Positions 50,413 through 59,947 of a stretch of DNA of 64,000 nucleotides are shown here, in pieces. Numbering within the stretch: the stretch's first letter is position 1; every line of letters starts with the position of its first letter. The stretch is from contig JAEEVF010000008.1 of assembly GCA_016290775.1 (NCBI GenBank), positions 1-64,000 on the forward strand, given 5' to 3'. Both the position numbers and the translations under genes were made by a program. The notes beneath the pieces are model-generated. The model was given only the letters and a program-made list of their open reading frames with translations, did not search any database and was not told where the DNA came from. This DNA comes from Acetatifactor sp. GTDB lineage: Bacteria > Bacillota > Clostridia > Lachnospirales > Lachnospiraceae.

Positions 50413-51897
50413 TTATAGGTTCGTATATCCCATCAATGCGGCATCCACTTCCTTGGCTGCGCCTCTTCCTTCCGCGATGGCCCAGACGACAAGGGATTGG
50501 CCGCGGCGGACGTCACCTGCAGCGAAAATCTTTGCCTTGGAAGTATGGTAATCGCCAAGCTTTGTCTTAACGTTGGTGCGGGCGTCCGTCTCCACGCCAA
50601 AGGCATCCGTCACATATTTCTCGCTCCCAAGGAACCCTGCCGCAATGAGGACAAGCTGTGCGGGAACAGTACGCTCAGACCCTTCCACGGGAACCATGTT
50701 CATGCGTCCCGTTTTTTCATCCTTCTTGGGCTCAAGGGAGACCAGAACCACTTCCTTCAGGTTCCCTTTTGCATCCTTCACAAATTCCTTTACGGTCGTC
50801 TGATATACTCTCGGATCCTCGCCAAATTTCCAGATGGCCTCTTCCTGACCATAATCCACCTTGAGGATGCGCGGCCATTCGGGCCAAGGATTGCTCGGAA
50901 GCCGGCATTCCGCGGGCTTCGGCATCATCTCAAGCTGCGTTACGGATCTTGCGCCAAGACGGATGCAGGTGCCGACGCAGTCATTGCCCGTGTCGCCGCC
51001 GCCGATCACGATCACGTCCTTATCTTTTGCGAGCTCGTACGGATAGGTCTTAAACTCACTGTCCAGCAAGGTCTTCGTCACCTGTCCAAGGAAATCCACT
51101 GCAAAGTAGATCCCCTTCGCATCTCTGCCGGGCGCATTGATATCTCTGGGATGAGAAGCGCCGCAGGCCAATACGATGGCATCATATTCCTTCTCCAGCT
51201 GCGCCGCGTCAATGTTTTCACCCACGTTGGCATTTACGACGAACTTCACGCCTGCATCCTCCATGAGTTTTACGCGTCTGTCGATCACAGACTTTTCCAG
51301 CTTCATGTTGGGAATGCCATAGCGCAGAAGGCCGCCAACGCGGTCTTTGCGCTCGTAGACGGTCACTTCATGTCCGCGGCGGTTCAGAAGCTGTGCGGCC
51401 GCAAGACCGGAAGGTCCGCTGCCGATCACAGCAACCTTCTTGCCCGTGCGAACGGCGGGGGCTTCCTCCTTTACAAGGCCATGCTCGAAGGCATATTCGA
51501 TCACGGACTTTTCGTTTTCTTTCGTTGCCACCGGCGCATCATGAAGACCGCAGGTGCAGGCCGCCTCGCAAAGCGCGGGGCAGACGCGGCAGGTGAACTC
51601 CGGGAAGGAGTGTGTCACCGAAAGGCGATCATATGCCTGCTCAAAACACCCGCGAAAGACCAGATCATTGATCTCGGGCACAAGATTGTGCAGAGGGCAC
51701 CCAGACGCCATGCCTGCGATCATCAGGCCTGCCTGACAAAAGGGCACGCCGCAGTCCATGCATCTTGCCGCCTGCTTTTTTTGCTCTTCCAACGGAAGTC
51801 TTCCGTGGAACTCACGAAAGTCTCCTACGCGCTGCGCCTCCGAAACCACAGGCCCATCTATTCTCTCATACTCCAAAAACCCTGTTGCCTTACCCAT
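50413..51897 (-). CDS. gltD: Glutamate synthase small subunit
   Basis: 494 residues. N-terminal Fe-S Cys motifs '[12 protein letters not shown]' and '[15 protein letters not shown]', FAD-binding '[22 protein letters not shown]', NADPH-binding '[21 protein letters not shown]', and a C-terminal '[21 protein letters not shown]'. It passes electrons from NAD(P)H to GltB. 29 nt downstream of gltB; the Shine-Dalgarno reads GATTAGGAGG. Cluster assembly depends on Suf. Confidence 0.95.
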   Translation of the reverse strand: MGKATGFLEYERIDGPVVSEAQRVGDFREFHGRLPLEEQKKQAARCMDCGVPFCQAGLMIAGMASGCPLHNLVPEINDLVFRGCFEQAYDRLSVTHSFPEFTCRVCPALCEAACTCGLHDAPVATKENEKSVIEYAFEHGLVKEEAPAVRTGKKVAVIGSGPSGLAAAQLLNRRGHEVTVYERKDRVGGLLRYGIPNMKLEKSVIDRRVKLMEDAGVKFVVNANVGENIDAAQLEKEYDAIVLACGASHPRDINAPGRDAKGIYFAVDFLGQVTKTLLDSEFKTYPYELAKDKDVIVIGGGDTGNDCVGTCIRLGARSVTQLEMMPKPAECRLPSNPWPEWPRILKVDYGQEEAIWKFGEDPRVYQTTVKEFVKDAKGNLKEVVLVSLEPKKDEKTGRMNMVPVEGSERTVPAQLVLIAAGFLGSEKYVTDAFGVETDARTNVKTKLGDYHTSKAKIFAAGDVRRGQSLVVWAIAEGRGAAKEVDAALMGYTNL

Positions 51898-51926
51898 ACT
51901 ACATCCTCCTAATCAACACAAACCAT

Positions 51927-54900
51927 TTATTTCGTCATTTCCGTGAAGGCTTCAATCTGCGCTTCCTCATGACTCATGCCAAGCTCTTCATTCTTCGCGG
52001 TGAGACGGAGCATCTCCTTATAATCCGTAGGGATGATCTTCTTGAAATGTGCCACCTGCGCGTCGAAATCAGCAAGGATCTTCTGACCCTTTTTCGATCC
52101 GGTTGCCTTTACGTGCTTCTCAAGGATCCTTCGAAGCTCTTCCTTCTCAGCCTTGTTCTCAACGCCTTCCATGTTCACAAGCTGCTTGTTGAGGTTGCGG
52201 TAGAGGTGGTTTTCCTCATCGAGAACATATGCCACGCCGCCGCTCATGCCTGCCGCAAAGTTCTTGCCGGTGGGTCCAAGGATCACGACGCGTCCGCCGG
52301 TCATATATTCACAACCATGCTCGCCGACGCCTTCCACAACGGCCGTTGCGCCGGAATTACGGATGCAGAAGCGCTCACCCGCCATACCTGCGACATAGGC
52401 TTCACCGGAGGTTGCGCCGTAGAGGGCTACATTGCCGATGATGATGTTCTCGGAAGGGTCATATTTTGCCTCTTCCGGTACCTTCACGATCAGCTTGCCG
52501 CCAGACAGGCCCTTGCCAAAATAATCGTTGCCGTCGCCCGTAAGACGAAGCGTGAGGCCCTTGGGAAGGAATGCGCCAAAGCTCTGTCCGCCCGCACCCT
52601 TACAGTCGATCACGATGCTGTCTTCGGGAAGTCCCTCGGGATGCTGTCTCGTGATCTCCGCGCCAAGGAGCGTACCAAAGGTTCTGTCCACGTTGGTGAT
52701 CTTAACGGACTTTTCGCAAGGCGTTCCGGATGCGAGTGCTGCCTTGATCGCCTTATCCTTCAAAAGAACGCTTTCATCCTTGGTCTGGGAAAGCTTGAAA
52801 TCATAGCGTTTTTCGGGGCAGAAGGTCTGCTGCTCTCTTGCAATGCCGCTCATGTCCATGAGGATCCTGCTAAGGTCCATCTTGTCCTCAGCGGAGGATG
52901 CCGCGTTAGTCTTTGCGCAAAGCAGATCCGTTCTGCCCACAAGCTCCTTCATGGAACGAACGCCAAGCTTTGCCATATACTCTCGCACTTGTCTTGCGAT
53001 AAAGCGCATAAAGTTTTCAACATATTCCGGCTTGCCTGCAAAGCGCTTGCGAAGCTCGGGATTCTGAGTTGCAATGCCCATGGGGCAGGTGTCCTGATGG
53101 CAGACGCGCATCATCACGCACCCAAGGGTTACAAGGGGCGCTGTCGCAAAACCAAACTCTTCCGCGCCGAGGATTGCGGCGATCGCTACGTCGCGACCCG
53201 TCATCAGTTTACCATCGGTCTCCACGACCACCTGGCTGCGCAGTCCGTTTGCCACCAATGTCTGATGTGCCTCCGCAAGACCAAGCTCCCAAGGAAGACC
53301 TGCGTTGTGGATGGAGCTTAAGGGCGCCGCGCCGGTACCGCCGTCATAGCCGGATACCAGAACAACCTCTGCGCCGGCCTTTGCCACGCCTGCTGCCACG
53401 GTGCCGACTCCGGCTTCCGAAACCAGCTTGACGGAAATTCTTGCATTCTTATTTGCATTCTTCAGGTCATAGATCAGCTGCGCCAGATCCTCGATCGAAT
53501 AGATGTCATGATGAGGCGGAGGAGAGATCAGGCTCACGCCAGGCGTGGAATGACGGGTCTTTGCGATCCAAGGGTAAACCTTCTTTCCGGGAAGGTGACC
53601 GCCCTCACCAGGCTTTGCACCCTGTGCCATCTTGATCTGAAGCTCCTTAGCGCTCACAAGGTACTGGCTCGTCACGCCAAAGCGTCCGCTTGCCACCTGC
53701 TTGATCGCAGAGCTTCTGTCATTAGCAGTGCCTGCGGATGCGATCCTTTCATCGCTCTCACCGCCCTCACCACTGTTGGACTTGCCCTGCAGATGGTTCA
53801 TTGCAATGGCAAGTGCCGTGTGCGCTTCCTCCGAAATGGAACCATAGGACATGGCACCCGTCTTAAAGCGCTTTACGATCTCGTCCTCGCTCTCCACTTC
53901 TTCAAGGGGAACGCCCTCTGCGGGGAAGCGGAACTCCAAAAGGCTGCGCAGATAGCCAGTCTCCTCGGCATCTGCCATGGCCGTATATTCTTTGAACTTC
54001 TCATAATTGCCGTCTCTCGTTGAGAGCTGCAGCATGTGGATCGTCTGAGGATTGTATCTGTGATTCTCGCCCTGACTTCTGGACTTATGACGCCCTGCCG
54101 CCGTGAGCTCAAGGTTCACGGGAAGTCCCAGGGGATCAAAGGCAAGACTGTGCTGGCTGTCCGCTGCCTTGCCGATGTCTTCCAGCGTAATGCCACCCAC
54201 ACGGCTCACGGTGCCGGGGAAGAACTCATTTGTCACGCTCTCCGAGATACCAATGGCCTCGAAGATCTTGCTACCCTGATAGGACTGGATCGTCGAGATG
54301 CCCATCTTGGAAGCAATCTTGACGATGCCCTGCAAAATGGCCTTGTCGTAATCCTCTTCGGCGGCATATACTTCCTTGTCGAGAAGGCCTTCCTCCACCA
54401 GTTCCGCGATGGTTGCATGCGCAAGATAAGGGTTCACTGCGGACGCGCCGTAGCCAAGGAGCGTTGCGAAATGATGCACCTCTCTGGGCTCGCCGGACTC
54501 CAGGATGAGGGACAGCGCCGTGCACTTTTTGGTCTCTACAAGGTGCGTATGCACTGCGGAAACGGCAAGGAGCGACGGGATCGCCACATGGTTCTCATCC
54601 ACGCCGCGGTCGGAAAGGATCAGGATCGTTGCGCCTTCCTGATATGCCTTGTCCACTTCCACGAAAAGGTGCTTTAACACCTGCTTCATGGGCGTTCCCT
54701 TATAGAACAGGATGGACACTTTGGCAACGCCAAAGCCTTCCTTTTTCAGATGCTCGATCTTAAGGAGATCCAGATCCGAAAGGATGGGATTGTTGATCTT
54801 GAGCACATGGCAGTTTTCCGGCTTTTCCTGTAAGAGATTGCCGTTTTTGCCAAGATAAACCGTACCCGCGGTCACGATCTTTTCACGCTCTGCGTCGATG

Positions 54901-56480
54901 GGCGGGTTCGTCACCTGCGCAAATAACTGCTTGAAATAATAGAACAGGGGCTGGTGCTTTTTCGAAAGCGCCGCGATCGGCGTGTCAACGCCCATGGCAC
55001 CGATCTGCTCTGAGCCGTTTAAGGCCATCGCGCGAATGCTGTCATGATAGTTTTCGTAGGTATATCCAAACGCCTTCTGAAGTCTTGCGCGCTGGGTCTT
55101 GTCATAGGAAGGCACGCGGTGGTTCGGGATCTTGACGTCTCGGAGTTCAAGGAGATTGCTGTCAAGCCACTCGCCGTAAGGCTCCTTGTGCGCATACTTT
55201 TTCTTGATCTCCTCATCCTCGTAGATCTTGCCGGAGATGGTATCCACAAGCAGAAGCTTTCCGGGATGGAGACGCTCCTTCTTTACGACGTGCTTTTCAT
55301 CCAAAGGAAGCACACCCACCTCTGAACTCAGGATCAGTCTTCCGTCGTCCATCACGTAATATCTTGAAGGACGCAGTCCGTTTCGATCCAGGATCGCGCC
55401 CATCACGTCGCCGTCGGAGAACAGAATGGAAGCCGGGCCGTCCCAAGGCTCCATCATGGTTGCATAATATTGATAAAAGTCCCTCTCCTCCTGGGGCAGG
55501 GTGTCATTGTGCTGCCAAGGCTCAGGAATGGCGATCATGGCCGCAAGCGCCAAATCCATGCCGCTCATCATCAGGAATTCCAAGGTGTTATCCAGCATTG
55601 CGGAATCCGAACCGCTCTGAGAGATCACGGGGAATACGCTGGTTTCGTCCTCTCTCGTGAAGGCATTCGTGTGCATGGTCTCCTCACGGGCCAGCATCTT
55701 GTCCGCATTGCCCTTGATGGTGTTGATCTCGCCATTGTGTACCATGAGGCGGTTGGGATGTGCGCGGTTCCAGCTGGGCGTCGTGTTCGTGGAAAAACGC
55801 GAATGCACCATGGCGATGGCGGATTCATAGTCTTCATCCTGCAGATCGCGGAAGAAGGTGCGAAGCTGGCCTACCAGGAACATTCCCTTGTAAACAATGG
55901 TACGGCAAGAAAGGGACGGCACGTAGGTGCTCACGCTGCTCTGCTCGAATTCCCTGCGGATGACGTACAGCTTGCGGTCGAAGTCGATGTCTGCCTTGAC
56001 GTCTGCGGGCCTTTCGATAAAGGCCTGGGCAATCTGCGGCATGCATTCTCTTGCACGGGTGCCAAGGACCTCGGGCACGGTCTCCACGTCGCGCCATGCC
56101 AGGAATTTCAGCCCTGCCTTGCGGACGATGATCTCAAACATGGACTTTGCCTGTCTGCGCTCTAATTCGCCCTGCGGGAAAAAGAACATGCCGACGCCAT
56201 AGCTGCGTCTTCCGCCCAGCGTAACGCCCTGCTCAGCCATTTTCTTTACGAAGAACTTGTGCGGGATCTGTGTAAGGATCCCGACGCCGTCACCGGTTTT
56301 TCCTTCCGCGTCCTTACCTGCGCGGTGCTCCAGGTTTTCCACGATGGAGAGCGCGTCAGCCACCAGCTTGTGGCTCGGCCATCCCTTGACGTCAATGATC
56401 GCGCCAATGCCGCAATTATCATGCTCAAATTGCGGATCGTAGAGTCCCTTTTCTCTGATCAGATCCATCTGTTCCTTCAT
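51927..56480 (-). CDS. gltB: Glutamate synthase large subunit
   Basis: 1517 residues. Class II glutaminase with nucleophile Cys23 ('HDNCGIGAI') behind a propeptide, central domain, FMN-binding TIM barrel ('GGEGGESDERI', 'GAKPGEGGHLPGKKV', 'SPPPHHDIYSIEDLAQLIYDLK'), [3Fe-4S] Cys cluster 'MMRVCHQDTCPMGIATQ', and the C-terminal beta-helix ('GDGNDYFGKGLSGGKLIV'). Transfers the amide of glutamine to 2-oxoglutarate. Together with glnN it forms the GS/GOGAT cycle. It has the same promoter and tandem-hairpin leader type as glnN. Confidence 0.96.
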   Translation of the reverse strand: MKEQMDLIREKGLYDPQFEHDNCGIGAIIDVKGWPSHKLVADALSIVENLEHRAGKDAEGKTGDGVGILTQIPHKFFVKKMAEQGVTLGGRRSYGVGMFFFPQGELERRQAKSMFEIIVRKAGLKFLAWRDVETVPEVLGTRARECMPQIAQAFIERPADVKADIDFDRKLYVIRREFEQSSVSTYVPSLSCRTIVYKGMFLVGQLRTFFRDLQDEDYESAIAMVHSRFSTNTTPSWNRAHPNRLMVHNGEINTIKGNADKMLAREETMHTNAFTREDETSVFPVISQSGSDSAMLDNTLEFLMMSGMDLALAAMIAIPEPWQHNDTLPQEERDFYQYYATMMEPWDGPASILFSDGDVMGAILDRNGLRPSRYYVMDDGRLILSSEVGVLPLDEKHVVKKERLHPGKLLLVDTISGKIYEDEEIKKKYAHKEPYGEWLDSNLLELRDVKIPNHRVPSYDKTQRARLQKAFGYTYENYHDSIRAMALNGSEQIGAMGVDTPIAALSKKHQPLFYYFKQLFAQVTNPPIDAEREKIVTAGTVYLGKNGNLLQEKPENCHVLKINNPILSDLDLLKIEHLKKEGFGVAKVSILFYKGTPMKQVLKHLFVEVDKAYQEGATILILSDRGVDENHVAIPSLLAVSAVHTHLVETKKCTALSLILESGEPREVHHFATLLGYGASAVNPYLAHATIAELVEEGLLDKEVYAAEEDYDKAILQGIVKIASKMGISTIQSYQGSKIFEAIGISESVTNEFFPGTVSRVGGITLEDIGKAADSQHSLAFDPLGLPVNLELTAAGRHKSRSQGENHRYNPQTIHMLQLSTRDGNYEKFKEYTAMADAEETGYLRSLLEFRFPAEGVPLEEVESEDEIVKRFKTGAMSYGSISEEAHTALAIAMNHLQGKSNSGEGGESDERIASAGTANDRSSAIKQVASGRFGVTSQYLVSAKELQIKMAQGAKPGEGGHLPGKKVYPWIAKTRHSTPGVSLISPPPHHDIYSIEDLAQLIYDLKNANKNARISVKLVSEAGVGTVAAGVAKAGAEVVLVSGYDGGTGAAPLSSIHNAGLPWELGLAEAHQTLVANGLRSQVVVETDGKLMTGRDVAIAAILGAEEFGFATAPLVTLGCVMMRVCHQDTCPMGIATQNPELRKRFAGKPEYVENFMRFIARQVREYMAKLGVRSMKELVGRTDLLCAKTNAASSAEDKMDLSRILMDMSGIAREQQTFCPEKRYDFKLSQTKDESVLLKDKAIKAALASGTPCEKSVKITNVDRTFGTLLGAEITRQHPEGLPEDSIVIDCKGAGGQSFGAFLPKGLTLRLTGDGNDYFGKGLSGGKLIVKVPEEAKYDPSENIIIGNVALYGATSGEAYVAGMAGERFCIRNSGATAVVEGVGEHGCEYMTGGRVVILGPTGKNFAAGMSGGVAYVLDEENHLYRNLNKQLVNMEGVENKAEKEELRRILEKHVKATGSKKGQKILADFDAQVAHFKKIIPTDYKEMLRLTAKNEELGMSHEEAQIEAFTEMTK

Positions 56481-56490
56481 TTTAAGACCT

Positions 56491-56498
56491 CCCTAATC
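56491..56498 (-). promoter_or_regulatory. GATTAGGG motif at the gltB ribosome binding site
   Basis: GATTAGGGAGG (minus strand) combines the octamer seen at glnN, the amt mini-ORF and pyrG with the Shine-Dalgarno. The sequence CCTCCCT in hairpin 2 is complementary to AGGGAGG and might hide it. Confidence 0.45.
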
Positions 56499-56517
56499 AA
56501 CCCTGTATATCAACGAA

Positions 56518-56546
56518 GGCGCCAGGGAGGGTTACTCCTTGGCGCC
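56518..56546 (-). other. gltB leader hairpin 2
   Basis: Minus-strand GGCGCCA-a-GGAG-TAACC-CTCC-c-TGGCGCC, same architecture as glnN hairpin 2 (outer GGCGCC stem, one mismatch, 4-bp inner stem, small loop). Preceded by GGCAAA. Confidence 0.8.
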
Positions 56547-56567
56547 TTTGCCTAACGAATGAAAAAA

Positions 56568-56596
56568 GCGTCCGGGAACGAGTTGTTCTCAGACGC
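56568..56596 (-). terminator. gltB leader hairpin 1 (candidate attenuator terminator)
   Basis: Minus-strand GCGTCTG-a-GAAC-AACTC-GTTC-c-CGGACGC followed by TTTTTT. Stem matches glnN hairpin 1 with a different loop and one G-U pair. Confidence 0.78.
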
Positions 56597-56615
56597 CTTT
56601 GTCTTTATGTAGCGA

Positions 56616-56644
56616 ATATTACGCCTCTTAAAATGATTTGTCAA
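56616..56644 (-). promoter_or_regulatory. gltB promoter
   Basis: TTGACA (plus 56639-56644) and TAATAT (plus 56616-56621), 17-nt spacer. Flanks (AAAAAAGGGATTGACAAAT, AAGAGGCGTAATATTCGC) are shared with the glnN promoter. Confidence 0.88.
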
Positions 56645-56674
56645 TCCCTTTTTTCAAATTCGTTACGTCGCCCG

Positions 56675-57250
56675 TCACTTCCATAAAAAGATCATAAGAA
56701 GGTTGATGATCAGTGCGATCGCGGCATAGGCGATCACGATCAGCGTTTTCTGATAAGGCCTTTTGGCCTCTTCCTTCACTGCTTCAAGCTCATCGAGGCG
56801 CTTGCCTTCCATGAAGGCAACGATCTCCCGATAGGTCTGAACGTTCAGTTCTTTTTTCTTTTTTTCAACGGCCATTGCCACGGCGAGCGTCACTGCGGCA
56901 AAGCAAACCCAGATGCCAAGTCCCCAAAAACGAAACAGTTTTGCCAGGGGGATCGGCGTGACGATCATAAGAAAAAGGAGCGCGGAAAAAACACGGCTAA
57001 GGCGGTCAAATTCTCTTTGATCCTCTTTGTTTATCATCTCTTTGATCTCCTCCACGTCGCCCTTAAGGAGCATGTCCACGGAAACGCCAAAGACCTCACT
57101 CATACGAAGCAGACTGTTGATGTCCGGATAGTTCTTGCCCGTCTCCCAGTTGGAGATCGTCTGCCTGGACACAAAGATCTTTTCTGCCAGGGCATCCTGC
57201 GAAAGCCCCGCTTCCGTCCTGTATTTCTTCATCTGATTACATAGTTCCAT
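56675..57250 (-). CDS. XRE-family membrane-anchored regulator
   Basis: 191 residues. HTH_3 domain in residues 5-63 ('YRTEAGLSQDALAEKIFVSRQTISNWETGKNYPDINSLLRMSEVFGVSVDMLL'), then a helix and two hydrophobic segments (about 85-125 and 165-190). Such XRE proteins with C-terminal membrane helices are common in Firmicutes and often control neighbouring membrane or peptide functions. It lies between gltB and the M50-like protease gene, all in the same direction. ATG with GGGGAG upstream. Confidence 0.88.
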   Translation of the reverse strand: MELCNQMKKYRTEAGLSQDALAEKIFVSRQTISNWETGKNYPDINSLLRMSEVFGVSVDMLLKGDVEEIKEMINKEDQREFDRLSRVFSALLFLMIVTPIPLAKLFRFWGLGIWVCFAAVTLAVAMAVEKKKKELNVQTYREIVAFMEGKRLDELEAVKEEAKRPYQKTLIVIAYAAIALIINLLMIFLWK

Positions 57251-57271
57251 GTTTTTCTCCCCGTGAGTGCC

Positions 57272-57320
57272 ATTGCAAAAGCGTTGCGGCGGTCTAAAGA
57301 ATCCGCTTCACTTTTGCAAT
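57272..57320 (-). other. Inverted repeat between M50-like and XRE genes
   Basis: ATTGCAAAAG (57272-57281) and CTTTTGCAAT (57311-57320) form a perfect 10-bp stem, extended by GCGG/CCGC inside. No U-run on the minus strand; it could be a terminator remnant, a regulator site or a processing hairpin. Confidence 0.55.
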
Positions 57321-57353
57321 TTTACCACGTTGGGGAGCTTTTGAAAAGAGCAC

Positions 57354-58088
57354 TTATGCGTCCAATACGCACATTTCATGGATGGAACGGGGAACCTTGG
57401 TCTCGAGTTCCTTCATGCTTGCAACACATGCATTTATCTGCTCCTCGTTTTGATCTGTCTTTGCGTTCAGATAAGCGTAATAATGTCCAAGATACTGGAT
57501 TGCTGCATCCTTGGAGGTCGTCATGGCTTCAATGCCTTCTTCATCATATCTTTCCGAAGGATTCAATTCTTGATGCATTGCGGCGTCCAAAATGGCCTTT
57601 TCTTCAGCGAAGGTCTTTCCACCTTTCTTAATGCGAAGGTACCTTCCGCCGTCCGTATAAAGAATACCGGTCTTGGCGTTCGGGATCAGGCAGGCAACTC
57701 CCATGGCGATCGGAACTGCCGTCATCATTGCTGCAAAAATGCTAAAGTGCATGATCATAAAAATGGAATTGAAGGCACCGATCAAAAGGGACGCTACGGG
57801 ACCTGCGATCAGGATCTTTGCATATTTCTGAATGTTATCTTCCGAAATCTCTCTTGGCTTCGTTCCGCCGATCCCGCCCCAGAACACCGGATTCTTTTCA
57901 ATACCAACTTTCACCTTGTCATCTTTTTCATCACAATAGAGCTTCACAGGGCCAATAACCAGAAGTACGAATTTCCATCCCTGGACAAGACCCGCAACCA
58001 CGTGACCACCCTCATGTACGAACCCGCACACCAGATAAGCTACCAACCAAGAACCAATCACCTCTAAGATCGTCATCAGAATTTCCAT
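57354..58088 (-). CDS. M50-like membrane metalloprotease
   Basis: 244 residues from ATG 58088 (AAAGGAG upstream). First helix holds 'YLVCGFVHEGGHVVAGLVQGW', an H-E-x-x-H zinc motif (H25, E26, H29). Two to three more helices follow, and 'GILYTDGGRYLRI' resembles the third-ligand motif (D-G-G) of site-2 proteases. The C-terminal 80 residues are soluble. M50 proteases cut membrane-bound regulators such as anti-sigma factors, and a sigma-factor-like gene is divergent from it. An uncharacterised non-proteolytic homologue is also possible. Confidence 0.75.
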   Translation of the reverse strand: MEILMTILEVIGSWLVAYLVCGFVHEGGHVVAGLVQGWKFVLLVIGPVKLYCDEKDDKVKVGIEKNPVFWGGIGGTKPREISEDNIQKYAKILIAGPVASLLIGAFNSIFMIMHFSIFAAMMTAVPIAMGVACLIPNAKTGILYTDGGRYLRIKKGGKTFAEEKAILDAAMHQELNPSERYDEEGIEAMTTSKDAAIQYLGHYYAYLNAKTDQNEEQINACVASMKELETKVPRSIHEMCVLDA

Positions 58089-58224
58089 TTTTTTACTCTC
58101 CTTTTTCAATTCGTTTTTTGTTTTTGGAGGTTTCCCCCCTCGCTTGAGTTCACCTTACCGCACCCCCCTCCTTTTTGTCTATCAAAGGTCTTTGACATTG
58201 GGCCAAAATGACCCCAAAAGTACA

Positions 58225-58242
58225 TGTCAAAAGCTTTTGACA
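58225..58242. promoter_or_regulatory. 18-bp perfect palindrome in the M50/sigma-like divergent region
   Basis: TGTCAAAAGCTTTTGACA in the 305-nt spacer between two divergent genes. A further TTGACA at 58191-58196 and the sequence CCAAAATGACCCCAAAAG precede it. Likely a dimeric-regulator site; it lies 31 nt before the -35 of the plus-strand promoter. Confidence 0.6.
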
Positions 58243-58272
58243 GGCCAATTTTTCCTTATTTTTCGGGAAAAT

Positions 58273-58301
58273 TTGAGGAATGCGAAAAAACGTGATATGA
58301 T
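58273..58301 (+). promoter_or_regulatory. Promoter of the sigma-factor-like gene
   Basis: TTGAGG (58273-58278) and TATGAT (58296-58301), 17-nt spacer, about 92 nt before the ATG at 58394. Confidence 0.65.
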
Positions 58302-58393
58302 GTCTTAAAATATTTTTTATCCTCCTAACCGAGGGGCGATTCCCTGCATTATCCACGTGAAAGCTTTCAAAAAACAATGGAAAGGATGCAAAA

Positions 58394-59941
58394 ATGATCA
58401 CCAACGTCACTGATGAACAGATCGCTCAGATGTCCAAAACGATCTTTCGTTTTTGTCAGTCGAGGACAGGCTCTTATCACGACGCCGAGGACCTGGCACA
58501 GGAAATTTTGCTCGTCGCCTGCAAGACCACAAACCAATTCCCAAATGAAAAAGCATTTTATGCCTTCGTCTGGAAAACGGCGGATCTTGTCCTAAAGAGC
58601 TGGTACCGCGAACAGGCAAAGCGAAAAAGTGAGGAATTGGATGAAAATCTTGCGGATGAGCGTTATGCGTTGCTCGAGGAAAAAGCGGCAGACAAGGAAC
58701 AACTCCGGCTGATCGTTCGCGAGCTTGCAAGGCTTTCGTCAAATTATCGCCGCGTTACGGTGGAATATTATATCGACGGGCGAAGCGTTGGCGAGATCGC
58801 AAAGCACCTTTCCCTGACGGAAAGCATGGTAAAATACCTGCTGTTTCAATCGAGAAAGCACATTAAGGAGGGAATTGTCATGGAAAAAGAATATGGAAGA
58901 TTAAGTTATGACCCCGTGGAACTGACCCTGTTTTTCTGGGGCGGAAGAAACGTTTATCATGAGATCTTTGACGGAAACAAGCTTCGCCAGAACATCGTGA
59001 TGGCATGCTATTACGACAAGCTGACCGAGGAGCAGCTTAGCCTTCAGCTCGGCGTGCCCACGGCCTATCTGGAGGACGAGCTAAGAAAGCTCGAGGAATA
59101 TGATCTCGTCAAGAAAAAGGGGATCGCTTATCAGAGCAACATCGTGATCCTTACCAAAAAAGAGCTTTCCGCGATCAGAAAGTTCAATGAAAAAGACTTA
59201 AAAGAGATCTCGGACGGCATCAAGGCCTTTACGGGCGAAAACCTGACGGACCTGCGGGCGATGGGCTTTTATGGAAGTGAAATGCCTGACAACTCGCTCA
59301 AATGGATGCTGGTATCCATGATCCTGCGCCTTTCCTACGTGGACATGCTGCAAGGCGACATTGAATTCGAATACCCCATCGACTGCTTTGGGAACGAATG
59401 CTTCCGATTCCTGACGGAAAGAGAGAAAAACAACCCTTATTTTGTCGGGATTTCTGGTTATGAGACCAAGAAGGGTTTTCTCTTCTTCTGGGACGTGCCC
59501 GTGAATGGCGAAATGGTTCACCCGAAGGTTGGCCGTGTGCAGGCTGACATGCTATCTTCCTTGTTGGACCATCAGCCAGAGACCGATAACGAAAAGCTTC
59601 TTTGCTCAGAGCTTTTGGAACAGGGCCTTGCAAAGAAGGAAAACGGCAAGATTCTGCCCAATTTCCCCTGCCTGAACGCCGATCAGACCACAAAATTCAA
59701 CGAGGGGATCCAAGGCATCAGCCAGAGCATTTGCGAAAATGCAAAGAGCCGCATTGACGGCGTTGCCAAGGTCATGATGGAGCATGCGCCGGAGCACCTT
59801 GCAGATTATGCAAGAAGACTTCCCGCACTGTTTTCCTTATACGAGACCGAAGTGATCATGCAGAACCTTTGCGAGAGCGGATGGCTCCTTCCCTGCAGGG
59901 ACGGCATGTCCGCAACCACTATCTTGATGAAAAATAAGTGA
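58394..59941 (+). CDS. Sigma-70 (ECF-like) factor with long C-terminal extension
   Basis: 515 residues, versus about 170-200 for an ECF factor. Sigma region 2 is residues 10-80 ('RTGSYHDAEDLAQEILLVACK', 'FYAFVWKTADLVLKSWYREQAKRK'), region 4 is 105-160 ('YRRVTVEYYIDGRSVGEIAKHLSLTESMVKYLLFQSRKHIKEGI'). A second helix-turn-helix-like segment (about 210-250, 'LTEEQLSLQLGVPTAYLEDELRKLEEYDLV') and a C-terminal domain of about 260 residues follow, without recognised motifs. It may sense a ligand. Divergent from an M50-like protease. AAGGATGC lies before the ATG. Confidence 0.8.
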   Translation: MITNVTDEQIAQMSKTIFRFCQSRTGSYHDAEDLAQEILLVACKTTNQFPNEKAFYAFVWKTADLVLKSWYREQAKRKSEELDENLADERYALLEEKAADKEQLRLIVRELARLSSNYRRVTVEYYIDGRSVGEIAKHLSLTESMVKYLLFQSRKHIKEGIVMEKEYGRLSYDPVELTLFFWGGRNVYHEIFDGNKLRQNIVMACYYDKLTEEQLSLQLGVPTAYLEDELRKLEEYDLVKKKGIAYQSNIVILTKKELSAIRKFNEKDLKEISDGIKAFTGENLTDLRAMGFYGSEMPDNSLKWMLVSMILRLSYVDMLQGDIEFEYPIDCFGNECFRFLTEREKNNPYFVGISGYETKKGFLFFWDVPVNGEMVHPKVGRVQADMLSSLLDHQPETDNEKLLCSELLEQGLAKKENGKILPNFPCLNADQTTKFNEGIQGISQSICENAKSRIDGVAKVMMEHAPEHLADYARRLPALFSLYETEVIMQNLCESGWLLPCRDGMSATTILMKNK

Positions 59942-59947
59942 CCTTTT

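Noticed and set aside
50497-51912. 471-codon open frame on the plus strand opposite gltD
   Set aside because: Antisense shadow of a well-conserved gene with Fe-S, FAD and NADPH motifs on the other strand.
51765-53321. 518-codon open frame on the plus strand over gltD/gltB
   Set aside because: It is opposite the conserved gltB and gltD genes; the translation resembles no protein, is rich in His/Cys/Leu as expected for an antisense frame, and has no ribosome site.
58150-58410. 86-codon minus-strand frame in the M50/sigma divergent spacer
   Set aside because: Overlaps the promoter and the start of the sigma-like gene, no ribosome site, composition not protein-like.
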